From Trogon surrucura (Eukaryota; Chordata; Aves; Trogoniformes; Trogonidae), in assembly GCA_020746105.1 (NCBI GenBank), contig JAJGST010000022.1, forward strand, positions 2,429,135-2,493,134: 64,000 nucleotides of DNA, given 5' to 3'. Position 1 is the stretch's first letter. Each line of letters opens with the position of its first letter. Positions 31,567 through 43,187 of the stretch are shown here, piece by piece. Position numbers and translations under genes: made by a program. The notes beneath the pieces were generated by a model. That model saw nothing but the letters and a program-made list of their open reading frames with translations, did no database searches and was not told where the DNA came from.

Positions 31567-32976
31567 ATGTTATCCGTCTGTGAAATGTTATGTCATGTCC
31601 TTTTAAATGTGGGTTCCTCATTAGGTGACAAAATTTTGTCCAAACTCTCGAGTGTGTTTTGGTATATCTTTCTGTGGTTTGCCTGTTCTGGTTACATGAT
31701 GAGAATTTTCACTGTGCTGAGTTTTTTAGTGTCGGTGTATTCTGCAATAATTTGGGTGATCGGCATACCTGAATACCTTAAGAGCACAATGACGAATTTC
31801 ATTTCTAACTACACTTTCAATTTCACCTTAGGAAATTATACTCATTTGTTTGCTAATCTGAGTCTACCAGGTTTTGAGGATTGTGATTGTGATTGTGAAT
31901 GCAGTTATTTTGATCGAAAGATTGAATTGTTATTGATTCTGATGTTAATGCCCATGAATCTCTTGGCATTGTGGCGTTTCTGTAGGAATTTGTGCAAGTC
32001 ATGGAGTATCACTGTGTCCTTTAGCAGTCAGTGTGTATCAGCAAAAGTTGCCCCTGTGACTAGAAAGAAACATCGGAAAAAGTCAATTGCCCTAACAACA
32101 GATGACACAACTCCGGGACATGGCCCTTCTAAAGCAGCACCATCAGATGACTCAGATTCAGACTCAGGAAAGAAAGCTGGTATCCCTGTGACTGGGAAGA
32201 AACATCTAACAAAGACAAATCACCCAACATCAGATGATTCTGATGCAGGAAAGGGTCCTTCCCAACCGAAGTCATCAGATAGTTCAGAGCCAGAATCGGA
32301 GGCAGTTGTCAAACCTTTAACTCTGAGGGACATGCGAGATGTGAGAAAGGACTTTGGCCGTCATGAGGGTGAATCATATTACAGGTGGTTACTCCGATGC
32401 TGGGATAAAGGAGCCGATACCATTAATCTGAACGGTAAAGAAGCCAAACAGCTGGGATCCCTGTCTGGAAACGCAGGCGTTGACACGGAACTTGCAAAAG
32501 ACGACAACAGTCTCAGCCTCTGGAGACGACTCTTGACAACTATTAAGAGCAATGGAGAAAACCAATCAATCAATTGAGAAAGCAACTGAGAAAACAAATC
32601 AAACAATTGAGGAAAGTAGTGAATCATATGAGAAAACAAATCAATCATTAGAGAAGCTGACTGATACATAATTCAAGAGAGATGACAGCCCTCAATGGAG
32701 CCGCATTGATGCTGTTAGAAAATACAGACCTTCAAGATCAACCAAAATCGATAGTAACTTGTCACGGAATGATTTTGGATTTTCCTACGTGGATATGGTG
32801 AGGACATGAGAAACTGGGATGGAAAACCTACTTCTGTTCTACGGGAACGGGTATCCAATTTGCGAAACACAAATAGCAGACAACAATCTGCCACGAAAAG
32901 GAATAATCAGAATGTAAATGTAGTTAATACAAATACTGTAAATCAGGTAAACCCTGTGAATCAACCTCAGAATTAG
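31567..32976 (+). pseudogene. gag: G gag with N-terminal membrane-type domain
   Basis: ATG 31567 opens 336 codons. Residues 31-66 and 119-136 are strongly hydrophobic; between them are sequons at N81, N85, N90 and N97 and a Cys-Asp repeat (residues 105-112). A basic/acidic linker with an internal duplication (PVTRKKH / PVTGKKH, SDDSD) follows, then an ERVL capsid start (RDVRKDFG, WLLRCWDKGAD). About 400 bases of capsid present in F are deleted near 32550. The C-terminal part (EKTNQS-type repeats, VNVVNTNTVNQVN) is in broken frames and ends at TAG 32974, as in F. Confidence 0.85.
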
Positions 32977-33066
32977 AGGGGTCCTGCCTCCAGCCAGGTG
33001 GAGGAGAGGGACAACCGAGTTTATTGGACTGTGTGGATTCAGTGGCCTGGCACATTAGAACCATGA

Positions 33067-33459
33067 AAATATAGAGCTCCGGTGGACACTGGTGCACAGT
33101 GCACCCTAATGCCATCGAATCATACAGGTACTGAAACTGTTACTATTTCTGGAGTGATGGGTGGTTCTCAAAAACTGTCTGTGTTGGAGGCCGAAATGAG
33201 CCTTACTGGGAATATGTGGAAAAAGCACCCCATAGTGACTGGTCCAAATGCCCCATGCATCCTTGGCATAGACTTCCTCAAGAAAGGGTATTATAAGGAT
33301 CCAAGAGGCTATCGATGGGCTTTTGGCATAGGAGCTGTAGAGACTGAGGACATTGATCAGCTGTCTAGCTTGCCCAAACTGTCAGAGGAGTCTAGTGTCG
33401 TAGGGCTGATGAAAACTGAAGACCAACAGGTACCAATAGCTACTAAAACAGTGCATTGA
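33067..33459 (+). pseudogene. pro: G protease
   Basis: Aspartic protease with VDTGAQCTLMP (33082 onward), a flap-like region and ILGIDFL. An in-frame TGA at 33064 separates it from the gag tail, and another at 33457 from RT; both also occur in F. Within these the frame is open for 125 codons. Confidence 0.82.
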
Positions 33460-34626
33460 CGACAATATCGTACCAAAAGAGACTCTGTAGGTCCCATCCA
33501 TAAGCTGATACGTCAAGTAGAAAGCCAAGGAGTGATCAGTAAAGCTCACTCACCATTTAACAGTCCTATCTGTCCTGTGCGAAAGTCTGATGGAGAATGG
33601 AGATTAACTGGTATGCCAGTTATTAATTGGTATGCCACAATTGACATTGCTAATGCATTTTTCTCTATTCCTATAGCAGCAGAATGCAGGCCGCAGTTTG
33701 CTTTCACCTGGAGGGGTATCCAGTACACTTGGAACCGACTGCCCCAGGGGTGGAAACACAGCCCTACCATCTCCCATGGACTGATCCATACTGCCCTGGA
33801 GAGGGGTGGAGCTCCAGAACATCTGCAATACATCGATGACATCATCGTATGGGGTAACACAGCAGAAGACGTTTTCACAAAAGGTAAGAAAGTAATTGAG
33901 ATTCTTTTAGATGCTGGTTTTGCCATAAAGAGAAGCAAGGTCAAGGGACCTGCATGAGAGATCCAGTATTTGGGAGTGAAATGGCAAGATGGGCGTCGCC
34001 AGATCCCAATAGACGTGATTGACACAATATCAGCTCTGTTGCCACCAACTAATAAAAAAGAAACAGAATCCTTCTTAGGTACTGTGGGTTTCTGGAGAAT
34101 GCATATTCCTGGTTATAGTCAGATTGTGAAACCTCTTTTTGATGTGACTCGAAAGAAAAACAAATTTCAGTGGGGCCCTGAACAGCAACAGGCCTTTGAA
34201 CAAATCAAACAAGAGATCGTGCAGGCAGTAGCTCTTGGGCCAATCCGAACAGGGCAAGATATTAAAAATTTTCTATACACCGCAGCTGGGGACAATGGTC
34301 CTGCATGGAGCCTCTGGCAGAAGGCACCAGGAGAAACTCGAGGTCGACCCTTAGGATTTTGGAGCCAAAAATATAGAGGCTCTGAGGCCAACTATACTGC
34401 AACTGAAAAAGAAATACTGGCCGCATATGAAGGAGTTAAAGCTGCTTCGGAAGTGATTGGTACTGAGGCACAGCTTCTCCTAGTACCACGAATATCAGTC
34501 CTAAACTGGATGTTCAAGTGTAAAGTTCCTTCCACACATCATGCCACCGATGCTACATGGAGTAAATGGACTGCCCTAATAACAAAGAGAGCTCGAATGG
34601 GTCATCACAATCGTCCAGGACTTTAG
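33460..34626 (+). pseudogene. pol: G reverse transcriptase
   Basis: RT with WYATIDIANAFFS (first catalytic D), LPQGWKHSP and YIDD (near 33832), then the connection region (FLGTVGFWR, GPEQQQAFEQIK). A block of about 30 residues between the fingers and WYATID is missing compared with typical ERVL RT. TGA at 33955 and TAG at 34624 interrupt. YIDD is the usual ERVL active-site form. Confidence 0.85.
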
Positions 34627-36086
34627 AGGTGATTGCAGACTGGCCACAAGGTAAAGACCTTGCAATGCCCCCTAAGGAGGTGGTGACACGTGCTGAAGAA
34701 GCTCCACCATATAATCAGTTACCAGACAATGAAAAACAGTATGCCCTATTCACTGATGGATCTTGTCACCTTGTAGGAAATTGTCTTAAGTGGAAAGCTG
34801 CTGTGTGGAGTCCCACACGTCAAGTTGCAGAGGCAACTGAGGGAGAAGGTGGATCGAGTCAGTTTGCAGAGGTAAAAGCCATCCAGCTGGCCTTAGACAT
34901 TGCTGAACGGGAAAAATGGCCAGTGCTCTGTCTCTATACTGACTCGTAGATGGTGGCAAATGCTTTTTGGGGTTGGTTAAAACAGTGGAAGCAAAATAAC
35001 TGGGAGTGCAGAGGGAAACCTATTTGGGCTGCTGAACTATGGCAAGACATTGCTGCTCAGCTAGAGAATTTAGTTGTAAAGGTACGTCACGTAGATGCCC
35101 ATGTGCCCAAAAGTCGTGCTACTGAGGAACATCGACACAACCAGCAAGTGGATCAGGCTGCTCAAGTGTTCCAAATAGACTTGGACAGGGAACACAAAGG
35201 TGAACTGTTTCTAGCTCGGTGGGCCCATGACACTTCATGACATCGGGGAAGAGAAGGAACATACAGATGGGCTCGTGACCGAGGGGTGGATTTAACTATG
35301 GACGCTATTGCACGGGTTATCCATGATTGTGAAATATGCACCAAAATTAAGCAAGTTAAGCGATTAAAACCTTTGTGGTATGGAGAACGATGGTTAAAAT
35401 ATAGGTATGGGGAGGCCTGGCAGATTGATTACATCACACGTCCTCTAACTCACCAGGGTAAGCGCTATGTGCTCACTATGGTGGAAGCAACCACCGGATG
35501 GTTAGAAACATATCCCGTGCCTCACGCCACTGCCCGAAACACTATCTTGGGCCTAGAAAAGCAGATCTTGTGGTGACACGGTACTCCAGAAAGAATTGAA
35601 TCAGATAATGGGACTCATTTCAGAAACAATCTTATAGACAATTGGGCTAAAGAACATGGTACTGAATGAGTATATCATATCCCTTATCATGCACAAGCCT
35701 CTGGGAAAATTGAACGATACAATGGACTGTTAAAAACTACTCTGAAAGCAATTGGAGGTGGAACTTTTAAAAATTGGGACAAGCATTTAGCACATGCCAC
35801 CTGGTTAGTTAACACCAGAGGATCCATCCATCGTTCTGGTCCTGCTCATTCAGAGCCTTTACATACAGTAGAGGGAGATAAAGTCCCTGTGGTGTATGAA
35901 AGGAATTTGTTGGGGAAGACTGTCTGGGTATTTCCTGCTTTGGGCAAAAGCAAAGCCATTCATGGGGTTGCTTTTGCTCAAGGACCTGGAACTACTTGGT
36001 GGGTGATGATGAAAGATGACGAAGTTCAATGTGTACCTCAAGGAAATTTAACTCTAGGTGAGAATGCTCATTTTAATCCTGTATGA
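34566..36086 (+). pseudogene. pol: G RNase H and integrase
   Basis: One frame with stops at 34947 (TAG), 35238, 35574 and near 35667 (TGA). RNase H has YALFTDGSC, the E of SQFAEVKAIQ and YTDS. Integrase has the HHCC region (CEICTKIKQ), WQIDYI, ESDNGTHF and GKIERYNG, and a C-terminal domain to 36086. DDE residues are present. A frame change relative to RT lies at about 34600. Confidence 0.88.
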
Positions 36087-36405
36087 TGTTGTTACATAAT
36101 ACTAACAGTGTTCAATAAGTGTTTTTCAGAATAATAACCAGTGATGACCAGAGCTGACCTCATCGAGTGACATCCAGCAACTGAGCTAGGCTCATCAAGT
36201 GACATCCAATAACTTCTTCGAAGTGCACCTACAACCTGTGGACACAAACTGTAACAAATCTCACATGAACTTTCCTGCCCTGAGAGACTGCTATGATGGA
36301 TGGAACCCACGATTCTGAACTTTCTTAACTTACTGAACTTTTCCAATAAGTAGATCATTAGCTCGTGATCAGTATGACGTAAATGGTATGGAATAAGGGG
36401 TGGAA
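36087..36405 (+). other. G 3' untranslated region
   Basis: About 320 bases without a coding frame. A short duplication (GACCTCATCGAGTGACATCCAGCAACT and a similar copy just after) lies near 36155-36210. It ends in AATAAGGGGTGGAA, a polypurine-type primer next to the 3' LTR. No env. Confidence 0.7.
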
Positions 36406-37216
36406 TGTCCTGGGTTTAGCTAAAAAACGCAGTCCTGTTTAGTGTTTTCTACTTTCCAGTTTAGTGTCTTCTAAAAGGCTGCACTTTCTGAAGTTAGCAG
36501 CATGTTTTTGCAGACGGTTTGTGCTACTGGCAGTGATAACACCTGATGTTTATAGTTACTGCCTGGGACTGGTATGCAGAAAGGCTCTTGCTTATACTTA
36601 TTCCTACAGTGCCCAAGGCCACTGCTGGCTCTTGTGTGCCACGCTGGGGGTGCTGGGTAGTAAGAGGGGGGGCACAAGGAAGTAAAAGGTTGCACCTCCG
36701 GGGGGTAATAGACAGGAGAGGTGACCAATGAGAGTTTTCCATCCCATATACGTCATATTTAGTATAAATTGAGTGATGACGGGAGTTTCTTCCCTTTTTT
36801 CTTCGCCTTTTTCTGCTTTTTGTGCAATGGCCGGTGTCCAGAGAGGATTCCATCTGACCTCCTGATTTTGACCCAGATCCTGAGTTCCCGAATCCAGCTC
36901 CCTGTATCCAGCTCCCTGCTGCCGCTGAGCCTGGGGTTTCCCCAGTGCCTCCTGCTCTGCAATATCAGTGGTGATTGCTCTCGGGGGAGGGAGTTGGGTT
37001 TGATATCGGACTACTATCTATAGTTGTATATCTTTCTCTACTTTTATCTTTTCACCATTATTTCCATTATTTTCATTAAAGCTGTTCTAGTTTTTTCTTC
37101 CCTAACCCGTAAGTCTCTCTCCCTCATTCCCTTTTCTCTTCCTGTTTTGGGGGGGGAAGAGGGAGTTAGACAGTGTCTGTCCGCGTTAGTGGTCGGCCCA
37201 GCCCTAACCCGCGACA
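36406..37216 (+). repeat. G 3' LTR
   Basis: 811 bp, TGTCCTGGGTTTAGC to CTAACCCGCGACA; same layout as the 5' LTR with scattered substitutions and small indels. Followed by AGGGG. Confidence 0.9.
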
Positions 37217-38350
37217 AGGGGCAACGTATTCGGTTTTAAATCAAGCATTGATACCTCTGGGAAACAATTATATCACGGTAACAGGGGCAACTGGCCAAAG
37301 TGAAAAGGCATATTTTTGCAAACCATTGAAGTATAAATTGGGAAAGCAATGGGACATACACAAATTCTTGTATATGCCTAACTCACCAAAGGCCCTTTTG
37401 GGAAGGGATTTATTAGAACAGTTGGGTGTGAAAATTACATTTAAAAGTGGGCAAATTACTCTGGAGGTAAAGGACCAACAGTATATTCAGGTACTGAATC
37501 TATTTTTAACTACTTTTCCCACAGAAGAAAGGATTGCCAAAGAAATTCTGGACCAAGTATATCCCAGGGTTTGGGCTACTGATGTACCTGGAAAAGTGAA
37601 AAATGTTCCACCTGTTGAAGTTAGACTTAAGGAGAGTAGAAAACCAGTAAGAATTAAACAATATCCCTTGAAGAAGGAAGACAGGGAAGGAATTCAGCCA
37701 GTCATAGAGAAGTTTTTACAGTTAGGATTATTAAAGAAATATGAGTCTAGCTTTAATACCCCTATATTCCCCCTTCGTAAACCTGACGGGTCATATCGGG
37801 TAGTTCAGGACTTGAGAGTAATAAACAAAATAACTGAGGACCTCCATCCAGTGGTAGCGAATCTGTACACTTTGCTAACTGTATTAACACCCGAATTAGC
37901 TTGGTTTACTGTTTTAGATCTGAAGGAAACCTTCTTTTGCCTCCTCCTCCACGAAGCCAGCCAGAAATTGTTCGCATTTGAATGGTAAAATCCCAAAAGC
38001 GAACGCAAAACACAGCTTACTTGGACTGTGTTACCACAAGGGTTTAAAAACAGCCCTACCTTTTTCGGCAACCAACTGGCAAAGGACTTAGAATCTTGGG
38101 AAGTCCCGTTTGAGGAAGGAAGAATACTGCAGTATGTGGACGACAGTTTAATTGCCACTAAGACAGAAGATGATTGCAAGACCTGGACGGTGAGTCTCTT
38201 AAATTTTCTGGGGCTTCAGGGGTATCGAGTATCCAAGAAAACGGCCCAAATAATACAGCATCAAGTAGTTTACTTGTTGCTATGGGATCAGTGCTGGACA
38301 AAGAACTCTGGGACAGGCCCGTAAGGAGGCAATCTGCCAGACCCAGAGAT
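37217..38350 (+). pseudogene. pol: H protease and RT
   Basis: Resumes the protease interrupted at 30561: protease body (LLGRDLLEQLG near 37400), then RT with PVRIKQYPL, YRVVQDLR, a catalytic-region FTVLDLKE (near 37910), LPQGFKNSP and YVDD (near 38138). TAA at 37986 interrupts. The frame changes near 38310-38350. The RT motif style is gammaretrovirus-like. In LDLKETFFCL the usual D of the LDLKDAFF box appears as E, a likely inactivating or conservative change. Confidence 0.85.
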
Positions 38351-39141
38351 CCCAGACAGTAAAAGAATTGAGGATCTTTTTGAGAATGACTGAGTGGTGT
38401 CGATTATGGATTTACAATTATGGACTGCTTGTTAAACCTCTATATGCATTGACAACCACTGAACAGAAACACCTTGAATGGAACAGAGAGGCTATACAAG
38501 CCTTTGAACAACTGAAGAAAGCTCTAATGTCTGCTCCTGCCCTGGGACTTCCAGATGTAAGTAAGCCGTTTTTTCTATTCTCTCATGAGAAACAAGGGAT
38601 TGCCTTGGGAATACTGGCACAAGACAGCCCAGTGGAAGATGGGGCCAACTGGTTTACAGATGGGAGCAGCTACGTTCTGAGCGGTAAAAGATACGCGGGA
38701 TATGCCATAACCACTAGTTCAGAAATAATAGAATCAGGACCATTGCCTATGAACACTTCTGCACAGAAGGCAGATATAATTGCCCTGACCCACGCTTTGG
38801 AATTAACCCGAGACAAAGTTGTGAATATTTATACGGAGTCAAAATATGCCTTCGGGGTTGTACACGCACATGGAGCAATATGGAAAGAGAGAGGACTATT
38901 GAACTCTCAAGGAAAGAACATTAAGCATGCAGAAGAAATCCTACAGCTGTTGGAGGCAGTACAACTCCCCAAGAAGGTGGCAATTATGCACATTAAGGCA
39001 CACCAAAAAGTGAGCTCAGAATTAGAAAAAGGAAATGGGCTGGCAGATAGAGAGGTAAAACAGGCAGCTAAAAAAGAAATAAAAGTGGGGGGAGCCTTGA
39101 TCCCAGATGGACAAATCTCTTTAGAAGAGAAGGTCGGGTAG
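38351..39141 (+). pseudogene. pol: H RT connection and RNase H
   Basis: Connection domain (LRMTEWCRLWI, ALGLPDVSKPF), then a jump from LGILAQ... to the RNase H start (NWFTDGSSYV), deleting the end of RT. RNase H has TDGS, AQKADIIAL and YTESKYAFG. TESK where TDSR/K is usual removes a catalytic Asp. TAG at 39139. Confidence 0.82.
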
Positions 39142-39965
39142 TCTAAGGAGGATCAGAAACTTATTACAGATTTGGAGGGATCTTATAACAAAGAGGAGTG
39201 GGCTCACACCCCCCAAGGGAAGTTAATCATTCCCTCTTGTTTAACTTGGCATTGGATAAGGGAAGAGCATAAGAAAAGACACTGGGGAGCAGAAGCCTTA
39301 TATAAACATTTAAATAAGGAAATCATTGCTAGGAATCTATACACAACTGTAAGGCAAGTGACTCAGCAATGTGATCTATGCCTCCAGACTAATCCCAAGA
39401 GTATCCCCAAAACAGAGGTCGGCCGAACTGGGAGAGGTAATGGGCCTGGGCAACAATGGCAGATTGATTTTATGGAACTCCCAAGAAAAGGGGGGTATCG
39501 ATACTTATTGGTGTTAACCAATACCTTTTCAGGTGGACCAGAAGCATTTCCTACCAGGACAGCCAAGGCACAGGAAGTAACTAAGGCATTAACACGAGAA
39601 ATAATACCACGGTTTGAGGTCCCAACAAATATATCTTCAGACAGAGGGTCTCATTTTACCTCACAGGTGGTACAACAAGTTAGCCAATATTTGGGTATAG
39701 ACTGGCAACTTCACATCCCTTACCTCCCCGAGTCAAGTGGTCAAGTAGAAAAGATGAATCACTTAATTAAACAGCAAATTGTGAAGCTGGGGCAAGAGGT
39801 TAATTTAGCATGACCCCAGTCTCTACCCCTGGCTCTCTTGCGAATAAGGACTAAGCCGAGAGCAAAGGAAGGGTTAAGCCCTTTCGAGATCTTGTGTGGA
39901 CGACCCTATGGGGTACAGAAAGAGATGTCCATGCAGGTTGGGAAAGAAATAATGACTTCTTATAT
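39142..39965 (+). pseudogene. pol: H integrase
   Basis: HHCC region (HWGAEALYKHL, CDLCLQTN), catalytic WQIDF (near 39465), SDRGSHF and SSGQVEKMN (E). TGA at 39811, then the C-terminal part (GLSPFEILCGRPY). It ends where a deletion joins integrase to env near 39970. Confidence 0.85.
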
Positions 39966-39975
39966 GGTGGCCTAG

Positions 39976-40897
39976 ACAGCAAAAGAACCTAATTGTACCG
40001 GGGCAGAATTTGTAGGTATTTTTAACTTTACTACTTTAGGTGGGAATTTCACATTATGTGCAGACAAACAGTGCGAATTTGGTCTAATCCCCCCTTATAA
40101 CGGATTGTCAGCTAGGGCGGGGAAGCTATTGGCTATGTGGAGACGGTTATGCCAGAAAAAGTTTGCCTCTAAATTGGAAAAGTCATTGTATAGGGGACTA
40201 CCTTCATCCTAGAAGTAATATATTTACCAATCTGCCCCCAGGGATAGTTCGAACACTGTGGAGGCGGACACACGTAATTCCAGATAACCCCGTTGAAAGG
40301 AGGCCATCTGCTTTCCATAGTTTTGCCCAATGTTTTCTTCCTTGGCTAGGAGTAAGTGAATTAGAAAAAGCCATAGTGAACATTTCGGCTGTGATAGAAA
40401 ATATTGAAAATAAGACCATAGATGCCATTCAGGCGATTCCGATGGAAGTATCTAGCCTATCAAAGGTTGTGTTGCAAAATGGGCAAGCGCTGGATCTTTT
40501 ATTGGCCTCCCAGGGAGGGGTATGCACAATAATAAACACGAGCTGTTGCATGTATGTAGATCAAAGTGGGAGAGTTGCCACGGATTTGCAGAGAATTTGG
40601 GAAAAGGCTCAAATATTGCATGCAGTTACCAGGGACGATATCTCGTGGGGATTCCAAGAAATGTTGGAGAAACTTACCTCTTGGCTCCCTAGCTTAGCTT
40701 GGTTAAGGACACTAATCATGACATTGTTAGAGGTCCTGATTTTGGGGATATTGATTTTTATAATCATTAGGTGTTTTCTTTGTTATTGTCAGAATACCAG
40801 AGACGCTTATAGTACCTGGAAGAAGCACCAGTTGAGGCAAAGACTCGAATCAAATAGGTATTTTGAGAGAAAGTTAGAGAGGGAAACATTGTATTAG
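39976..40897 (+). pseudogene. env: H env remnant (SU scrap, TM)
   Basis: A short SU scrap (NCTGAEFVGIFNFTTLGGNF, near 40000) and a nearly whole TM frame 40163-40897. TM has coiled-coil heptads, the immunosuppressive-type LQNGQALDLLLAS, C-X6-CC (near 40525), a membrane anchor (about 40715-40790) and a basic tail. Gamma-type TM, clearly different from the D/I/C type. Confidence 0.85.
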
Positions 40898-40947
40898 AGA
40901 TATGACTATAGTAAAAGAATTTATTAACTTTTTAGAAAAGGGGGGAC

Positions 40948-41470
40948 TGATGGGAGGATTATAGAAAAATTAGCAGATGATTGTATTCCAACAGAGGTAA
41001 CAATACTGATTAATTACATGGATTGTTAAGCTATTCTTTGATAGTAGTTGAGCATTGTAGAAACCCATTGGAGCAGTTCAAGAGCAGTTGATACCAGCTC
41101 CGCAGTTTGCATGGAAGGCGAAAGATGACTGAGTCTGCGCAAGGAGCTAAAGGTGAAAAGTGCATAGCGAGGAAGAGGACGAGCCTTCCTCTAGAAGACC
41201 CCCAATGACCACCACCAGGAGGCACTATGCAGGCGCAGACAGGAGGGGATTATGGAAATGACTCATTTTAATACAAAACGGGACAGGTTATGCATATGTA
41301 TAGGCGTATTGAGAAACTTTATGAATATGTGACACTTTAATTCATATAGTTAAGGGAAGTGACGCGTTGAGGCACGCACGGCTTTGATGCATAATCCCCA
41401 CATGCTGCCCAGTTCTGAAATAAACATACCTACTTTACAATCTAATTGATTGTGGAGTCTGCATTCCACA
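40948..41470 (+). repeat. H 3' LTR
   Basis: 523 bp, TGATGGGAGG to GCATTCCACA, preceded by the polypurine tract AGAAAAGGGGGGAC. AATAAAC signal near 41420. Directly followed by minus-orientation satellite. No matching 5' LTR in the window. Confidence 0.85.
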
Positions 41471-42851
41471 AGTCAGTGGAGGTCCCAAAATTAGAAAGGT
41501 GTGGATGGAGCACTGTTGGTGCAGTGCTGTGCTCCCCTGAGAATGCCTTGTCCAGCCCAAGTGTCTCTGCAGCTCCAGGCTTTATGAATTGCTGAAACCT
41601 AACCCTAACCAGCACGCTGCACCTCAGTTTTCAACCTGATGTCTCTATGTCCATGAGTGTCCCAAAATCAGAAAGGAGTGGATGGAGCACTGTTGGTGTG
41701 GTGCCCTACTCCGCTTGGAATGCCTTGTTCAGACCAAGTGCCCCTGCAGCTCCAGGCTCCGTGGATCACTGAAACCTAACCCTAACCAGGATCCTGCACC
41801 TCTGGGTTCAGCCTGATGTCGTAATGGCCATGGACATCCCAAAATCTGAAAGTTGTGGGTGGAGCACTGTTGGTGCAGTGCCGTGCTCCCCTTGCAATGC
41901 GTTTTCCAGCCCAAGCGTCTCTGCATCTTCAGGTTCTATGCATCTCTGAATCCTAACACTAACATGGACCCTGCACCTCAGGGTTCAACCTGATGTCTCT
42001 ATGGCCATGCTTGTCCCAAAATCAGAAAGGTGTGCATGGAGTTTTGTTGGTGCAGTGTTTTGCTCCCCTTGGAATTCCTTGTCCAGCCCATGTGTCTATG
42101 CAGCTCCAGGTGTTATGGAACTCTGAACCCTAATCCTAACCACGACCGTGCACCTCAGGGTTCAGCTTGATGTCATAATGGCCATGAGTGTCCCTATATC
42201 GGAAAGATGTGGGTGGAGCACTGTTGGTGCATTGACGTGCTCTCCTTGGAGTGCCTTGTCCAGTCCTCATGTCTCTGCACCTCCAGTCTTTATGATATTC
42301 TGAAACATAACCCTAGCCAGGACCCTGCACATCTGGATTCAGCCTGATGTCTCTATGGCCATGGCTGTCCCAAAACCAGAAAGGTGTGGGTGGAGCCCTG
42401 TTAGTGCACTGACGTGTTCCCCTTGCAATGCCTTCTCCAGCCCAAGTGTCTCTGCATCTCCAGGTTCTATGGATCTCTGAATCCTAACCATAACAAGGAC
42501 CCTGAACCTCACGGTTCAGCCTGGCGTCATAATGGTCATTTGTGTCCCAAAATCACAATGATGTGGGTGGAGCACTCTTGGTGCAGTGACGTGCTCCCCT
42601 TGGAATGCCTTGTCCAGCCCACATGTCTCTGCAGCTCCAGGCTCGATTGATCTCCAAACCCTAACACTAACCTGGACCCTGTACCTCAGGTTTCATTCTG
42701 ATGTCTCTATGGCTATGGCAGTCCCAAAATCATAAAGGTGTGCATGGGCACAGTTGGTGCACTGCTGTGCTCCCCTTGGAATGACTTGTCCAACCCAAGT
42801 GTCTCTGCAGATACAGGATTTATGGACCTCTGAACCCTAATCCCAAACAGG
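41471..42851 (-). repeat. 177-bp satellite array, minus orientation
   Basis: At least seven monomers. The GAA before the CCTAACC box recurs at 41594, 41771, 41948, 42125, 42302, 42479, ~42655 and 42832, i.e. every 176-177 bases. This is the clearest measure of the period. Each monomer has a (CCCTAA)-type box. No CRISPR-like spacers or genes. Confidence 0.95.
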
Positions 42852-43187
42852 ATGAACCCTGAGGTGCAGCTTCCTGATTAGGGTTAGGGTCCTTCACCCT
42901 AGTGCTGCAGAGACACTTGGGAAGGACAAGGCATTCCAAGGGGAGCACAGCAATGCACCTACAGTGCTCCACCCACACCTTTCTGATTTTGGGACACCCA
43001 TGACCACTGAGACTTCAGTCTGAACCTTGTGGTGTGCTAGAAAAGGCATTCCAAGGGGAGCACATCACTCTACAAACAGTGCTCCGCCCACACATTTCTG
43101 ATTTTGGGACACCCATGGCCAATATGACGTCAGGCTGAACTCTGAGGTGCAGGGTACTGGTTAGGGTTAGGTTTCAGAGATTCACAG
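42852..43187 (+). repeat. 177-bp satellite, plus orientation
   Basis: Orientation switches at about 42851 (…CAAACAGGA / TGAACCCTGAGGTGCAG…). Roughly two plus monomers follow, one with a deletion, ending at TTCACAG before LTR J. Confidence 0.9.

Larger units (their letters stand above)
30562..37216 (+). mobile_element. ERVL-like provirus G
   Basis: 6655 bp: LTR, Lys-type primer site, gag, protease, RT, RNase H, integrase, LTR; no env. Five-base duplication AGGGG. The LTRs (806 and 811 bp) differ visibly more than those of D or A, so it is older. Gag and RT carry internal deletions, and pol has several stops and a frameshift. Confidence 0.93.
29537..41470 (+). mobile_element. Class I (gamma-like) provirus H, split by G
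   Basis: Leader, gag, protease, RT, RNase H, integrase, env and 3' LTR in gammaretrovirus-like style. No 5' LTR of its own is visible. ERVL G (30562-37216) is inserted in the protease. Deletions remove most of capsid, all of nucleocapsid, part of RNase H and most of SU. The 3' LTR abuts satellite at 41471. Confidence 0.85.
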
